Counted from the first letter of the stretch, positions 16,436-25,049 are shown. The stretch: 64,000 bases of DNA from G963708325 sp963708325 (GCA_963708325.1 OY970203.1:1984001-2048000), one strand, 5' to 3'. Notes: generated from the sequence alone by a model not told the origin. A program made the numbers and translations.

Positions 16436-17242
16436 TTGGTCAGATCCGTCGCTGACAGGGCCTTCCTACCGGCCAAGAGCCTGTTCGAGCAGGTCGGGGA
16501 CATGATGATCCTCACCGGCAAGACGATCGTCTCGGCCGTGCGCCCGCCCTACCCCTACGGCGGCGAGTTCATGAGCCAGTTCCTCTTCGCGCTGCGCCTG
16601 TGCTGGTTTCCGCTGCTGATCTCCACCGTCGCCTTCGGCTACGGCGCCCCCGGCCTGCAGGCCGCCAACTTCCTCGCTTTGTTCGGCGCCCTGGACAGAC
16701 TGGGCGGCTTTTTCGTTTTGGCCTCGATCCGCGAGTTTGCCCCCTGGGTCGACTCGATGATCGTCGCCGGCGTCGCCGGCACCGCGATCACCGCCGATCT
16801 GGGCGCGAGAAAGATCAGAGAGGAGCTGGACGCCCTGCAGGTGCTCGGCGTCGATCCGATCAAAAACCTCGTCGTGCCGCGCTTTTTGGCGCTGATGCTG
16901 ATCACCGGCCTGCTCGACGTCTACGCGCTGATCTTCGGCGTCTTCGGCGGGATCATCGCCGAGCTCGTAAACCACCAGCCGCTGGGCGGCTTTTGGGCGA
17001 CCTTCTTTTCCAACGCCTCGGTCACGGACCTGTGGGGCTCGGTGTTAAAGACCAGCCTGTTCGGGGCGATCGTCGCCGTGGTCTGCTGCTATAAGGGGAT
17101 GACCGCCACGGGCGGCGCCGCCGGGGTGGGGCGGGCCGTAAACGAGGCGGTGGTGATCGCCTTCGCGGGGATCTGGGCCTTCAACTACGTCTTTACCCAG
17201 ACGCTTTTGGCCACCCATCCCGAGATGACGGTGATCAAGTGA
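16436..17242 (+). CDS. MlaE/YrbE-family ABC transporter permease, first copy
   Basis: A 268-residue inner-membrane permease of the MlaE (YrbE) family, which moves lipids between membranes with an ATPase and usually an MCE protein. Family features are an amphipathic start (VADRAFLPAKSLFEQVGDM), then five or so helices including ALFGALDRLGGFFVLASIR, the EFAPWVDSMIVAGVAGTA block, and the ITADLGARKIREELDALQVLGVDP loop. The TTG at 16436 follows GGAGGAGAAC at ideal spacing. The second permease follows after 19 bases. Codon use is odd: frequent TTT and TTG, and a TTA leucine at 17045-17047, unlike the genes on either side. Confidence 0.88.
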   Translation: MVRSVADRAFLPAKSLFEQVGDMMILTGKTIVSAVRPPYPYGGEFMSQFLFALRLCWFPLLISTVAFGYGAPGLQAANFLALFGALDRLGGFFVLASIREFAPWVDSMIVAGVAGTAITADLGARKIREELDALQVLGVDPIKNLVVPRFLALMLITGLLDVYALIFGVFGGIIAELVNHQPLGGFWATFFSNASVTDLWGSVLKTSLFGAIVAVVCCYKGMTATGGAAGVGRAVNEAVVIAFAGIWAFNYVFTQTLLATHPEMTVIK

Positions 17243-17261
17243 CCCGCGGAGCGGCGAGCTG

Positions 17262-18059
17262 ATGCCCGGCTGGCTCTCGGTGCCGCGAGACTGGGCCGCC
17301 TCTTTGGGCGAGATCGTGCGCTTCTTCGGCGCCGAGTTCGGCGACGTCTTTAACGGCAAGGTGTTTCGCTTCTTCGGCGAGGCGCTGCGCCAGGCGGGCG
17401 TTTTGATCTTGGGCTCCACCCTGGTGATCTGGGGGATGATCTTCATCTTGGGGCTGCAATGCGGGATCGAGGGCGCCTACTTCAACCGCTCCACGGGCTC
17501 TCCCTCCTACGCCGGCGTGTTTGCCGCCTGGTGCGATCTGCGCGAGATGGTCCCCTACATGTTCGGCTACATCATGTCGGCCAAGGTGGGCACGGGGATC
17601 GTCGCCGAGCTGGGGGCGATGCGGATCTCCGACGAGATCGACGCGCTCGAGGTGATGGGCGTGCAACCGATCACGTTCCTTGCCTCCACCCGCATCCTCG
17701 CCGCCTGGATGGTGCTGCCATTCGTCTACATCGCCGGCGTCGGCGCCGGCTTCTTTGCCAGCTGGCTGGCGGTGGTAAAGCAGATCGGCGAGGTCTCCGG
17801 CGGCGGCTACTTTCTGATCTTCTGGATGTTTCAGAACCCACCCGACCTGCTCTACTCGGTGATCAAGGGGATGACGATGGCGACGGTGATCGTCGGGGTG
17901 GGCTGCTACTACGGCTACAACGCCTCCGGCGGCCCCGTCGGGGTCGGCCAGGCGACAGCCAAGTCGATGATCTTGAACATGGTCATGGTCCACATCATCG
18001 GGATGATCGGCACCCAGATCTTCTGGGGGGCCAACCCGAGGGCGCCGATCGGGGGGTAG
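17262..18059 (+). CDS. MlaE/YrbE-family ABC transporter permease, second copy
   Basis: A 265-residue paralogue of the preceding permease with the same topology: amphipathic N-terminus (FGEALRQAGVLILGSTLVIWG), a central EMVPYMFGYIMSAKVGTGIVAELGAMRISDEIDALEVMGV loop split across residues 105-145, and C-terminal helices with GVGCYYGYNASGGPVGVGQAT. The two permeases presumably form a heterodimer in the membrane. The ATPase gene follows after 21 bases. Like its partner it uses TTT, TTG, GTA and AAA codons much more than neighbouring genes. The pairing of two YrbE-type permeases is the arrangement of actinobacterial mce loci, but no MCE gene follows here. Confidence 0.88.
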   Translation: MPGWLSVPRDWAASLGEIVRFFGAEFGDVFNGKVFRFFGEALRQAGVLILGSTLVIWGMIFILGLQCGIEGAYFNRSTGSPSYAGVFAAWCDLREMVPYMFGYIMSAKVGTGIVAELGAMRISDEIDALEVMGVQPITFLASTRILAAWMVLPFVYIAGVGAGFFASWLAVVKQIGEVSGGGYFLIFWMFQNPPDLLYSVIKGMTMATVIVGVGCYYGYNASGGPVGVGQATAKSMILNMVMVHIIGMIGTQIFWGANPRAPIGG

Positions 18060-18080
18060 GCGCCACCAAGGAGGAGAGAG

Positions 18081-19058
18081 TTGGCAGACGACGAGCGGTT
18101 CGACGAGAAGTACGACGAGCAGCAGGCCGAGGCCGAGTACGCCGAGGAGGCGGGCACGGACGAGGTCGAGCACGACCCGGTTGCGACCCAGCCTCCCCCC
18201 GGCGAGGAGGACTTCCAGAGGCGCGACTACATCATCCCCGGCGTCGACATGGAGGACCCCGACCCGTACAAGTGGCACACGGGCAAGAAGCGCGACCACG
18301 GCGGCGAGGACGCGATCGAGATCATCGACCTGGTCAAGCAGTTCGGCCGCACGCGCATCCTCAACGGCCTCAACCTGGGCCTGCCCGACGACCAGATCTC
18401 GATGGTGCTGGGGCCCTCGGGCACCGGCAAGAGCGTGCTGATCAAGCACATCGTCGGGCTGCTCTACCCCGACTCGGGCGACGTCCTCGTGCACGGCGAG
18501 TCGGTCCCCAGCATGACCGACGACGAGCTGTTCGAGGTGCGCAAGAAGTTCGGGCTGCTGTTCCAGGACGGCGCCCTGTTCGGCTCGATGAACGTCTTCG
18601 ACAACACGGCGTTCCCGCTGCGCCAGCACACCGACAAGGGCGAGGACGAGATCGGCGAGATCGTCAACCGCCGGCTGCGCGAGGTCGGCCTCGCGGAGGC
18701 GACCTTCAAGATGCCGAACGAGCTGTCCGGCGGCATGCGCAAGCGCGCCGGCTTCGCCCGGGCGCTCGTGCTGGACCCGGCGATCGTGATGTTCGACGAG
18801 CCGGACTCCGGCCTGGACCCGGTGCGGACGGCGCTGCTGTGCGAGCTGGTCCGCGAGGTCCACGAGGAGAATTCCGGTTGCTATCTGGTGATCAGCCACG
18901 ACCTCGGCACGGCGCGCCGGATCGCCGACTTCATCGCCGTGCTGTGGAAGGGCCGGATCGTCGAGAGCGGTCCCGCGGACGAGCTGTTCAACTCCGAGAA
19001 CGAGTTCGTCGCGCAGTTCCTCAACGCAGACGTTGAGGGTCCGCTGGCGATGGACTGA
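18081..19058 (+). CDS. MlaF/Mkl-type ABC transporter ATP-binding protein
   Basis: A 325-residue ATPase that should energise the two upstream permeases. Walker A GPSGTGKS lies near residue 113, the signature LSGGMRKRAGFARAL near 214, and Walker B AIVMFDEPDSGLDP near 234, followed by the switch histidine (VISHDLGTARR). About 80 N-terminal residues form an acidic, Glu/Asp-rich disordered tail not seen in the short E. coli MlaF; its role is unknown. Translation starts at TTG after AAGGAGGAGAG. Codon use here is normal for the genome, in contrast to the permeases. Confidence 0.9.
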   Translation: MADDERFDEKYDEQQAEAEYAEEAGTDEVEHDPVATQPPPGEEDFQRRDYIIPGVDMEDPDPYKWHTGKKRDHGGEDAIEIIDLVKQFGRTRILNGLNLGLPDDQISMVLGPSGTGKSVLIKHIVGLLYPDSGDVLVHGESVPSMTDDELFEVRKKFGLLFQDGALFGSMNVFDNTAFPLRQHTDKGEDEIGEIVNRRLREVGLAEATFKMPNELSGGMRKRAGFARALVLDPAIVMFDEPDSGLDPVRTALLCELVREVHEENSGCYLVISHDLGTARRIADFIAVLWKGRIVESGPADELFNSENEFVAQFLNADVEGPLAMD

Positions 19059-19064
19059 TCGCGC

Positions 19065-19553
19065 GTGGGGACCCGGGCAGCGAGGGAGGGCTTTGCGGGT
19101 GCGCTGGCACTGGCGTTCGCGCTCGCTCTCTTCCTCTGCCCCGGCGCGTCCGCCCAGACCGTCAACGCGCACAGCAGCGACGGCCAGACCTGCCGTCTGC
19201 ACTCGATCGCCAACCGCGACTACGAGCCGGTGCCGCCCCCGTACGCGAAGATGATCTGGGGCATCCGCGTCAGCACCTGCAACGCGGTGGTGGGCGCCCA
19301 GGGGACGCTGACCGCAAACGTCCCCCTGCAACCGAGCGACACGATGCTGTTCGTGCGCGCCCCCGCCCCGTACCACCGAAAGCGCGAGTTCCACGGCGAG
19401 CGTGCGTTCGGCTACCAGACTCAGATCAACGTCAGGGTGAGGCGACGCCGGGGCCACTGGTTGAATCCGGGCGGACCGTGCTCGGTTTCGACCCAGCTGA
19501 ACCCGGGCGACACGCTCAACTGCCAGCTCGGCGACTTCATGGGCGCCGACTGA
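19065..19553 (+). CDS. Secreted cysteine-containing protein of unknown function
   Basis: A 162-residue protein starting at GTG 6 bases after the ATPase stop. The N-terminus is a signal peptide (FAGALALAFALALFLCPGASAQ). The mature part has four cysteines (TCRL, STCNA, GPCSV, LNCQL), enough for two disulfides, and is beta-rich with basic patches (RVRRRRGHW). I do not recognise the family. Its position directly after the transporter genes suggests a periplasmic or surface partner, for example a substitute for the missing MCE subunit, but that is only a guess from position. Confidence 0.55.
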   Translation: MGTRAAREGFAGALALAFALALFLCPGASAQTVNAHSSDGQTCRLHSIANRDYEPVPPPYAKMIWGIRVSTCNAVVGAQGTLTANVPLQPSDTMLFVRAPAPYHRKREFHGERAFGYQTQINVRVRRRRGHWLNPGGPCSVSTQLNPGDTLNCQLGDFMGAD

Positions 19554-19567
19554 GCGGCCGCCCACCG

Positions 19568-19607
19568 CGCCGGCATCACGCCGGCGACGGCGCCGGCATC
19601 CGGCGCC
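19568..19607 (+). terminator. Two adjacent GC hairpins ending the transporter operon
   Basis: CGCCGGC-ATCAC-GCCGGCG (19568-19586) and GGCGCCGG-CAT-CCGGCGCC (19589-19607) are perfect 7- and 8-bp stems in the gap before the RND gene. There is no T-tract. Confidence 0.45.
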
Positions 19608-19625
19608 CCCCCGGTCGCGCCTGCC

Positions 19626-19631
19626 TAACCT
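19626..19631 (+). promoter_or_regulatory. Candidate -10 element of a leaderless promoter
   Basis: TAACCT lies 7 bases before the ATG of the RND exporter gene, just after the hairpin pair. No Shine-Dalgarno fits the ATG. Confidence 0.4.
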
Positions 19632-19638
19632 TTCCGGG

Positions 19639-22329
19639 ATGAGGGTCGCAAGGCTTCTCGGCGGCCTCACCGCCTGGTCGGTGAGGCACGCGCGCGCGGT
19701 TGTGGTCGTGACGGTGCTGCTGGCGCTCGCCGGAGCGGTCAGCGCCCTTCGCCTCGAGACCGACGCCGGGACCGACACCCTCGTCGACTCGGGCTCGCCG
19801 GCGTTCGCAGCCACCGAGCGGTTTCACCGCCAGTTCGGGGACGACCCGGTCGTGATCCTCGTCAAGGGCCCTCTCGACCGCCTGCTGCTGACCAAGAACA
19901 TCGGTCAGTTGCTGCGGCTCGAGGGATGCCTCGCCGGAAACGTGCCGAAGGGAGAGCGCCCCCTGCCCGGCCCCTGCCGGGAGCTGGCGGCCCTTCATCC
20001 CGCCCGCGTCGTCTACGGCCCCGCCACGTTCATCAACGAGTCGATCGCGCAGATCGACTCCCTGATCTCCCGCTCGGTCGGGGGCGCGATCACCACCGCC
20101 AGGCTGGCCGCGGACCAGGCCGGCCGCAAGGCCCGCCTGAAGGGGGCAACGGCGAAGGGGATCAAGCGCGCCGAGCGCCTCGCCGCGAAGGGCAGCCTGC
20201 AGCTCTCCCAGACGAACCTGTTCCAGCTCGCCTTCCGCTACGGGATCACCGCTCCTCCGCGCCTCAACGACCCCCAGTTCGTCAGCTCGATGGTGTTCGA
20301 CACGCGCCTGCCGGCGGGCAGCCCGAAGGCCCGCTTCGCGTACCTGTTCCCGAGCCGGGACGCGGCGCTGATCTCGATCCGGCTGCGCCCCGACCTGAGC
20401 GACTCCGAGCGACGCCGCGCGATCTCGCTCTTCCGGCAGGCGGCCAGCAACGACTGCAGGCCGGACCCGAAGAGCAATCCGAGCTGCTTCGCCCTCGACC
20501 GGGGCAGCTACGTGGTCAGCGGCGTCCCGGTCGTGGTCGAGGGCCTGGCGGGCAAGCTGCGCAGCGGCGTTCTCACGCTGCTTGTGGCATCGCTGGTCGT
20601 GATGGCTCTCACCCTGGCGATCGTCTTCAGGCCGCCGCTTCGCCTGCTGCCCCTGGGGGTCGCCCTGTGCGCGGCCGGCCTGTCCTTCGGCGCCCTGTCG
20701 CTGGTCGGGGGGAGGCTGACGATGGCGTCGATCGCGGTGCTCCCCGTCCTGATCGGCCTCGCGGTGGACTATGCGATCCAGTTCCAGGCGCGCTTCAACG
20801 AGGCGACCGAGGCGGGAATGGGGCCCGAGGAGGCGGCGACGGAGGCCGCTCGCAGGGGCGCTCCCGTGATCGCGACGGCGATGGTCGCCACCGCCGCCGG
20901 GTTCTGCGTCCTGCTGCTCTCGCCGGTGCCGATGGTGCGGGCGTTCGGCCTGCTGCTGGTCGTCGGGATCGTGCTCGCCTTCGCCGGCGCGCTCAGCGGC
21001 GGCTTCGCGGCGCTGGCGCTCGCCGGCAGGCGCAGCGGGGAGCCGCGGCGGCGGATTCGCGTTCCCGACCGGCTGCGCTCGCTGGCGGCCGCGGCAGCCG
21101 TCCGCCGCGCCGCCGCCGGGAAGGCGATCCGCAGCGCCGGAAAGTCGGCGCTGGCCGTGTCGATCGCGAGCCCCGGCCGCGTCCTCGCGGTCGCCGTCGC
21201 GCTCGCCGTCTGCGGCTGGGTCGCCGGCACCAGGACCGAGGTGGTCTCGGACATCCGCCAGCTGGTCCCCTCCGACCTGCGCGAGCTGAAGGACGTGCAG
21301 ACGCTGCAGGACGACACCGGCGTCTCCGGCCAGGTCGACGTCGCCGTCCGTGCCCCGGACCTGACCGACCCCAAGGTGATCACCTGGATGCGCAGCTTCC
21401 AGGACCGCGTCCTGGCCAGGCATGGCTTCGAGGGCCAGTTCCCGAGCTGCCGCAAGGCGCAGCTCTGCCCGTCGCTGTCGCTGACCGATCTGTTCGCGAA
21501 CCCGGCCGGCCAGCTGAGCCAGCAGCGGGTGCAGTCCCTGCTCGCGTCGGTGCCGCCCTACTTCTCGCAGGCGGTCGTCACCCGCGATCCCCTCACCGGC
21601 GGCGTCGGGGACACGGCGAACATCGCCTTCGGCATCCGCGTGATGCCGCTGGACGACCAGAAGCGGCTGATCGACGACATCCGCTCCCAGATCGATCCGC
21701 CGGGCCCCGGCAACGGGCCGCCCGAGGGGGTGACGGCTGCCGTCGCCGGCCTGCCGGTGCTGGCGGCCGACGCCAACGGATCGCTGTCGGGCAGCCGCTA
21801 CTGGCTCACCCTCGCCGGCCTCGTCGCCGTGGCGCTGGCGCTGCTCGCGATCTATCGCTCCCGGCGGCGCGCGCTCGTCCCCCTCGTACCGATCGCGCTC
21901 GCCACAGGGTGGTCCTCGCTCGTCCTCGCCGCGATGGACATACCGCTCAACCCGATGTCGGCGACCCTCGGCGCCCTCGTGATCGCGATCGCCACCGAGT
22001 TCAGCGTGATCCTCTCCGCCCGCTACGGCGAGGAGCGCGGCGCCGGCCGCTCGGTGGGGGAGGCGCTGCGGCGCACCTACGCGCGCACCGGTGCCGCGGT
22101 GCTGGCGTCCGGAGTGACGGCGACGGCGGGGTTCGCCGCGCTGATCGCCAGCGACATCCGCATGCTGCGCGACTTCGGCTTCGTCACGGTGGTCGATCTG
22201 GCCGTGGCCCTGATCGGGGTGATGCTCGTCCTGCCGGCCGTCCTCATCCTCGCCGAGGGCAGATCGCTCCAGCTCGCCCGGGTGCGGCCACGGCTCGTGG
22301 CGCTGCTGCCGGCCCGCGTGCGACGCTGA
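19639..22329 (+). CDS. RND/MMPL-superfamily exporter (HpnN-like)
   Basis: An 896-residue transporter with the repeated RND plan: one N-terminal helix (VVVVTVLLALAGAVSAL), a large extracytoplasmic loop (about 45-300), five helices with a sterol-sensing-like core (VLPVLIGLAVDYAIQFQARFNEA), then the same plan again from about residue 505 (VAVALAVCGWVAGT; second core ALVIAIATEFSVILSARYGEE). The acidic residues in the core helices (VDYAIQFQ and TEFSVILSAR) fit the proton-relay positions. Substrates of this subgroup include hopanoids and other lipids. It starts a new transcript and is followed by three genes at 6, 3 and 67 bases. Confidence 0.86.
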   Translation: MRVARLLGGLTAWSVRHARAVVVVTVLLALAGAVSALRLETDAGTDTLVDSGSPAFAATERFHRQFGDDPVVILVKGPLDRLLLTKNIGQLLRLEGCLAGNVPKGERPLPGPCRELAALHPARVVYGPATFINESIAQIDSLISRSVGGAITTARLAADQAGRKARLKGATAKGIKRAERLAAKGSLQLSQTNLFQLAFRYGITAPPRLNDPQFVSSMVFDTRLPAGSPKARFAYLFPSRDAALISIRLRPDLSDSERRRAISLFRQAASNDCRPDPKSNPSCFALDRGSYVVSGVPVVVEGLAGKLRSGVLTLLVASLVVMALTLAIVFRPPLRLLPLGVALCAAGLSFGALSLVGGRLTMASIAVLPVLIGLAVDYAIQFQARFNEATEAGMGPEEAATEAARRGAPVIATAMVATAAGFCVLLLSPVPMVRAFGLLLVVGIVLAFAGALSGGFAALALAGRRSGEPRRRIRVPDRLRSLAAAAAVRRAAAGKAIRSAGKSALAVSIASPGRVLAVAVALAVCGWVAGTRTEVVSDIRQLVPSDLRELKDVQTLQDDTGVSGQVDVAVRAPDLTDPKVITWMRSFQDRVLARHGFEGQFPSCRKAQLCPSLSLTDLFANPAGQLSQQRVQSLLASVPPYFSQAVVTRDPLTGGVGDTANIAFGIRVMPLDDQKRLIDDIRSQIDPPGPGNGPPEGVTAAVAGLPVLAADANGSLSGSRYWLTLAGLVAVALALLAIYRSRRRALVPLVPIALATGWSSLVLAAMDIPLNPMSATLGALVIAIATEFSVILSARYGEERGAGRSVGEALRRTYARTGAAVLASGVTATAGFAALIASDIRMLRDFGFVTVVDLAVALIGVMLVLPAVLILAEGRSLQLARVRPRLVALLPARVRR

Positions 22330-22335
22330 ACGCCA

Positions 22336-23148
22336 GTGAACGACGACGAGGAGCGCGGTCGCGACCGGCGGGGCGGGCCGCTCGGCTGGGACGAGGACGG
22401 CGAGGGCTGGGAGCACCGCCGCGACCCCGACCTCGAGCCGGAGGACGAGCCGCGCCGACCGCAGGACATACCGGTGCCGCGGATCGGCAGCCGCTACACG
22501 GCGGTGCTCGGAGTGCTCTTCCTGCTGATCCTGATCGGAGCGGGCGTGAACACGCTCTCCCATCGCGGCAATGCCTGCATCCTCGCGATCAGCTGTCCCG
22601 CGACCGACCTGCCGCTGCCGGAGTTCGCGGTCGCCGATGCCCGCGGCTCGGTCACCGGCGACGCGAACATCGCCCAGGACGACTGCGAGACCTCGCAGCT
22701 CCCATGCCCGTCGGACCGGCGCCGCACGCCCGCCTGCGAGGTCCGCGGCCGCGGCGTGATCCGGGTCTGCGACCTGTTCGACCGCCCCTCGGTGATCTCT
22801 TTCTGGTTCACCCGGGGCGCCTCGGGGTGCATCTCCCAGCAGGACGTCGTCGACCGCGTCGCCAGGCGCTACCGTGGCCGGGTGAGCTTCCTCAGCCTCG
22901 ACGTCCGCGACTCGCGCGACAAGGTCCGCGATCTGATCCGCGACAGAGGATGGACGATGCCGGTCGGGCTCGACAGCGACGGCGCGGTGAGCAACCTCTA
23001 CCGGGTGGGCGGCTGCCCCACGATCACCTTTGCCTATCCGGGCGGCATCCTCGAGCACGCGAGCCGCGGCGAGCTCGACGAGGCGCAGCTCGCGCGGCTG
23101 GTGGACCGCCTGATCGCCGCCTCGCGCAGGCGAGCGGCGGCCGACTGA
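22336..23148 (+). CDS. Membrane-anchored thioredoxin-fold protein lacking the CxxC pair
   Basis: A 270-residue protein: a charged cytoplasmic N-terminus of about 50 residues, one membrane helix (YTAVLGVLFLLILIGAGV), then an extracytoplasmic TlpA-like thioredoxin fold. The fold is recognisable from VISFWFTRGASGC, the strand VSFLSLDVRDSRDKV, and the cis-proline loop GGCPTITFAYPGG. Where redox-active members have CxxC, this protein reads GASGC, so only the second cysteine remains. Other cysteines lie in the linker. A thiol-disulfide exchange role is therefore doubtful; a peroxidase-like or structural role is possible. It starts at GTG 6 bases after the exporter stop. Confidence 0.7.
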   Translation: MNDDEERGRDRRGGPLGWDEDGEGWEHRRDPDLEPEDEPRRPQDIPVPRIGSRYTAVLGVLFLLILIGAGVNTLSHRGNACILAISCPATDLPLPEFAVADARGSVTGDANIAQDDCETSQLPCPSDRRRTPACEVRGRGVIRVCDLFDRPSVISFWFTRGASGCISQQDVVDRVARRYRGRVSFLSLDVRDSRDKVRDLIRDRGWTMPVGLDSDGAVSNLYRVGGCPTITFAYPGGILEHASRGELDEAQLARLVDRLIAASRRRAAAD

Positions 23149-23151
23149 GCG

Positions 23152-23835
23152 ATGGCGGCCACCGACCGCGGGGAGGGCCTGGGCCTGCCGCCGCCGGGCG
23201 AGGCCGCGCCGGAGGCGGGCTGGATCGCGCCTGAGCTGGCCGACGAGTTCCCCGGCCTCGCCCTGCGCTACACGACGATCGAGGCGGGCTCCGGGCGCAG
23301 CCCTCGCTCGGTCAAGGAGAAGCTGCGCCAGCTCAGCGACCGCTTCTACGGCTCGCACGCGGTCAACATGCGCCAGAAGCCGATCCCGTGGGCCTACCGC
23401 GTCTTCTACCGCCACATCGGCCTCGATCCCGACCAGCAGCCGACACCCGTCGAGGAGCTCGCCCTCAGCCGCATGAGGCATGGCCGCTTTCGCAGCCAGA
23501 ACCGCCTGGACGATGCGCTCACGATCGCGACGATCGAGATCGGCGTGGCGCTGCGGGCGTTCGATGCCGACCGCGTCGAGGGGCGGATCGGGATCCGCGG
23601 GTCGAGCCCGGGGGAGGTGTTCGAGGGCCGCCCGGGCGCGCTGCCGCAGGGGACACTGGTGATTGCCGACGAGAGCCGGCCGCTTGGACTCCTCTTCGGC
23701 ACGACGGCGGCGGGGCGCGGCGTGCATCCGCGCAGCCGGCGCACGCTGCTCGCCGCCGTGCAGGTGCGCGGCGTGCCCGACATCGCCGTCGAGGAGGCCC
23801 TGTGGCTGGCCGCAGCGGTGCTGACCGCCGACTGA
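23152..23835 (+). CDS. B3/B4 (tRNA-editing-like) domain protein
   Basis: A 227-residue cytoplasmic protein resembling the stand-alone B3/B4 domains related to the beta subunit of phenylalanyl-tRNA synthetase. Typical pieces are the N-terminal FPGLALRYTTIEAG, the central PIPWAYRVFYRHIGLDPDQQPTPVEELALSR, and GTLVIADESRPLGLLFG followed by the C-terminal RTLLAAVQVRGVPDIAVEEALW. In other bacteria such proteins are thought to act on mischarged tRNA or related ligands; the role here is not established. The ATG is 3 bases after the preceding stop, so it is translated from the same message. Confidence 0.72.
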   Translation: MAATDRGEGLGLPPPGEAAPEAGWIAPELADEFPGLALRYTTIEAGSGRSPRSVKEKLRQLSDRFYGSHAVNMRQKPIPWAYRVFYRHIGLDPDQQPTPVEELALSRMRHGRFRSQNRLDDALTIATIEIGVALRAFDADRVEGRIGIRGSSPGEVFEGRPGALPQGTLVIADESRPLGLLFGTTAAGRGVHPRSRRTLLAAVQVRGVPDIAVEEALWLAAAVLTAD

Positions 23836-23866
23836 GCGATCGATGGCGCTCGTCGCCGCGCCCGTC

Positions 23867-23872
23867 TAGAAT
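23867..23872 (+). promoter_or_regulatory. Candidate -10 element
   Basis: TAGAAT lies 30 bases before the ATG at 23903. Unlike the leaderless cases, this start has a good AAAGGGAG ribosome-binding site. Confidence 0.4.
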
Positions 23873-23902
23873 GCTCCTGGCAGCTGAGGCGAAAGGGAGC
23901 AG

Positions 23903-24418
23903 ATGCCCGAGCTTCTCGATCCGATAGCGACAACGGCCGATCCGATGGCCGACCGGCCGCGGATCCCGCCTTCGGGCGGCGGCGGCACCGGCCTCCGCGA
24001 GCAGCTCGACGAGCGCCCTGCCCGGCAGGAGCTTCGCCGCCAGATCTCACGCATGGAGACCCACCTCGCGGCCCTTTTCGGCTCCGCCTTTCCCCGCCGC
24101 GGGATCGAGTGGGGAGTGGCCGCCGCGGGCGGACCCCGCGTCCTCGGGATCCGCGAGCTGGAGGCGGTCCGCGACGCCCTGGCCGCGCGCCTGCAGGAGG
24201 CCCGGGGCGAGCTCCACAGCCGCGCCTACGTCGAGGAGCGCAAGCGCGAGCTGCTCGAGCACGTGATCGCCGAGCCGGAGCGCCACCACTGGGTACGGGT
24301 CTCGAACGAGGACATCGGCGAGCCCGGCTGCCGTCACTGGCACTCGCGCCCGCGCTGGGGGCTGCTCGGGATGCTGATGGGCTGGTGGCGGGTCAGAGTC
24401 TCATCCGGTTGCCCATGA
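23903..24418 (+). CDS. Conserved actinobacterial protein of unknown function
   Basis: A 171-residue protein starting at an ATG after AAAGGGAGC. The C-terminal block HHWVRVSNEDIGEPGCRHWHSRPRWG, followed by LLGMLMGWWRVRVSSGCP, is characteristic of a protein family I recall as widespread in this group, with no known function. The His/Cys content (GEPGCRHWH, SSGCP) could bind metal. The preceding part is an alpha-helical coiled segment (RELEAVRDALAARLQEARGEL). No signal peptide or membrane helix is evident. Confidence 0.65.
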   Translation: MPELLDPIATTADPMADRPRIPPSGGGGTGLREQLDERPARQELRRQISRMETHLAALFGSAFPRRGIEWGVAAAGGPRVLGIRELEAVRDALAARLQEARGELHSRAYVEERKRELLEHVIAEPERHHWVRVSNEDIGEPGCRHWHSRPRWGLLGMLMGWWRVRVSSGCP

Positions 24419-24469
24419 CCGCCGGGGCGCGCGCCCGCGCGTCCCGCCCCAACAAGAGGTTCCGCCGCC

Positions 24470-25003
24470 GTGGCGCGCAAGTCGCGTAAGCGACGCCGTC
24501 CGCGCCGGCCGTCTGCCGCCTCGGGCGGCGACGCCGCCGCCGGCTCATCCTCCGCCGAGGTCGGTGCCGCGCCCGCGCCGGCGCGAAAGCCGGCCAGGCG
24601 GCGCGCCGGACGCGACGAGGCGCCGCCGGCGCCTTGGGGATCGTTCCCGCTGGTCGAGCTGGCCGTGCTCGCCGCCCTGGTGCTGCTCGTCGCCGGCTTC
24701 TTCTCGTCGGGGACGCGCAGCGTGGCGATGATCGGCGCGGGGCTCATGCTCGGCTCGGTCGCCGGCCTCGAGCTGTCGATCAGGGAGCACCTCGCGGGCT
24801 ACCGGTCGCACACGATGATCCTCGCCGGCGCGCCGGCGATCCTCACGCTCGCCGGGCTCTTCGTCCTGGCCGACTCGCTCTCGCCCGTGGTCCGGCTGGC
24901 GATCGCCCTCGCCGTGTTCGGTGCCGGCGCGCTGCTGTTCACCCGCATCTTCCGCCATCGCTCCGGCGGCGCCACGTTCCGCGTCCGCGGCTTTCGCGGC
25001 TAG
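24470..25003 (+). CDS. Small integral membrane protein, unknown function
   Basis: A 177-residue protein starting at GTG. The first 55 residues are very basic and Ala/Pro-rich (RKSRKRRRPRRPS), probably a disordered cytoplasmic tail. Four hydrophobic segments follow: VELAVLAALVLLVAGFF, VAMIGAGLMLGSVAGL, TMILAGAPAILTLAGLFVL and LAIALAVFGAGALLF. I do not recognise the family. It is followed by another small membrane protein that has its own candidate promoter. Confidence 0.55.
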   Translation: MARKSRKRRRPRRPSAASGGDAAAGSSSAEVGAAPAPARKPARRRAGRDEAPPAPWGSFPLVELAVLAALVLLVAGFFSSGTRSVAMIGAGLMLGSVAGLELSIREHLAGYRSHTMILAGAPAILTLAGLFVLADSLSPVVRLAIALAVFGAGALLFTRIFRHRSGGATFRVRGFRG

Positions 25004-25049
25004 GTCGGCCGGCGCGTCCGCGCGCCTGGACCGGGGGGCGGCCGCGCCC

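Noticed and set aside
15586..16521. Longer version of the lipoprotein gene starting at 16521
   Set aside because: The extra 104 residues have no coding look, overlap the leader of the permease operon, and would place the lipoprotein signal inside the protein.
16436..19553. Complete mce operon
   Set aside because: Permeases and ATPase are present but no protein with an MCE domain follows in the window.
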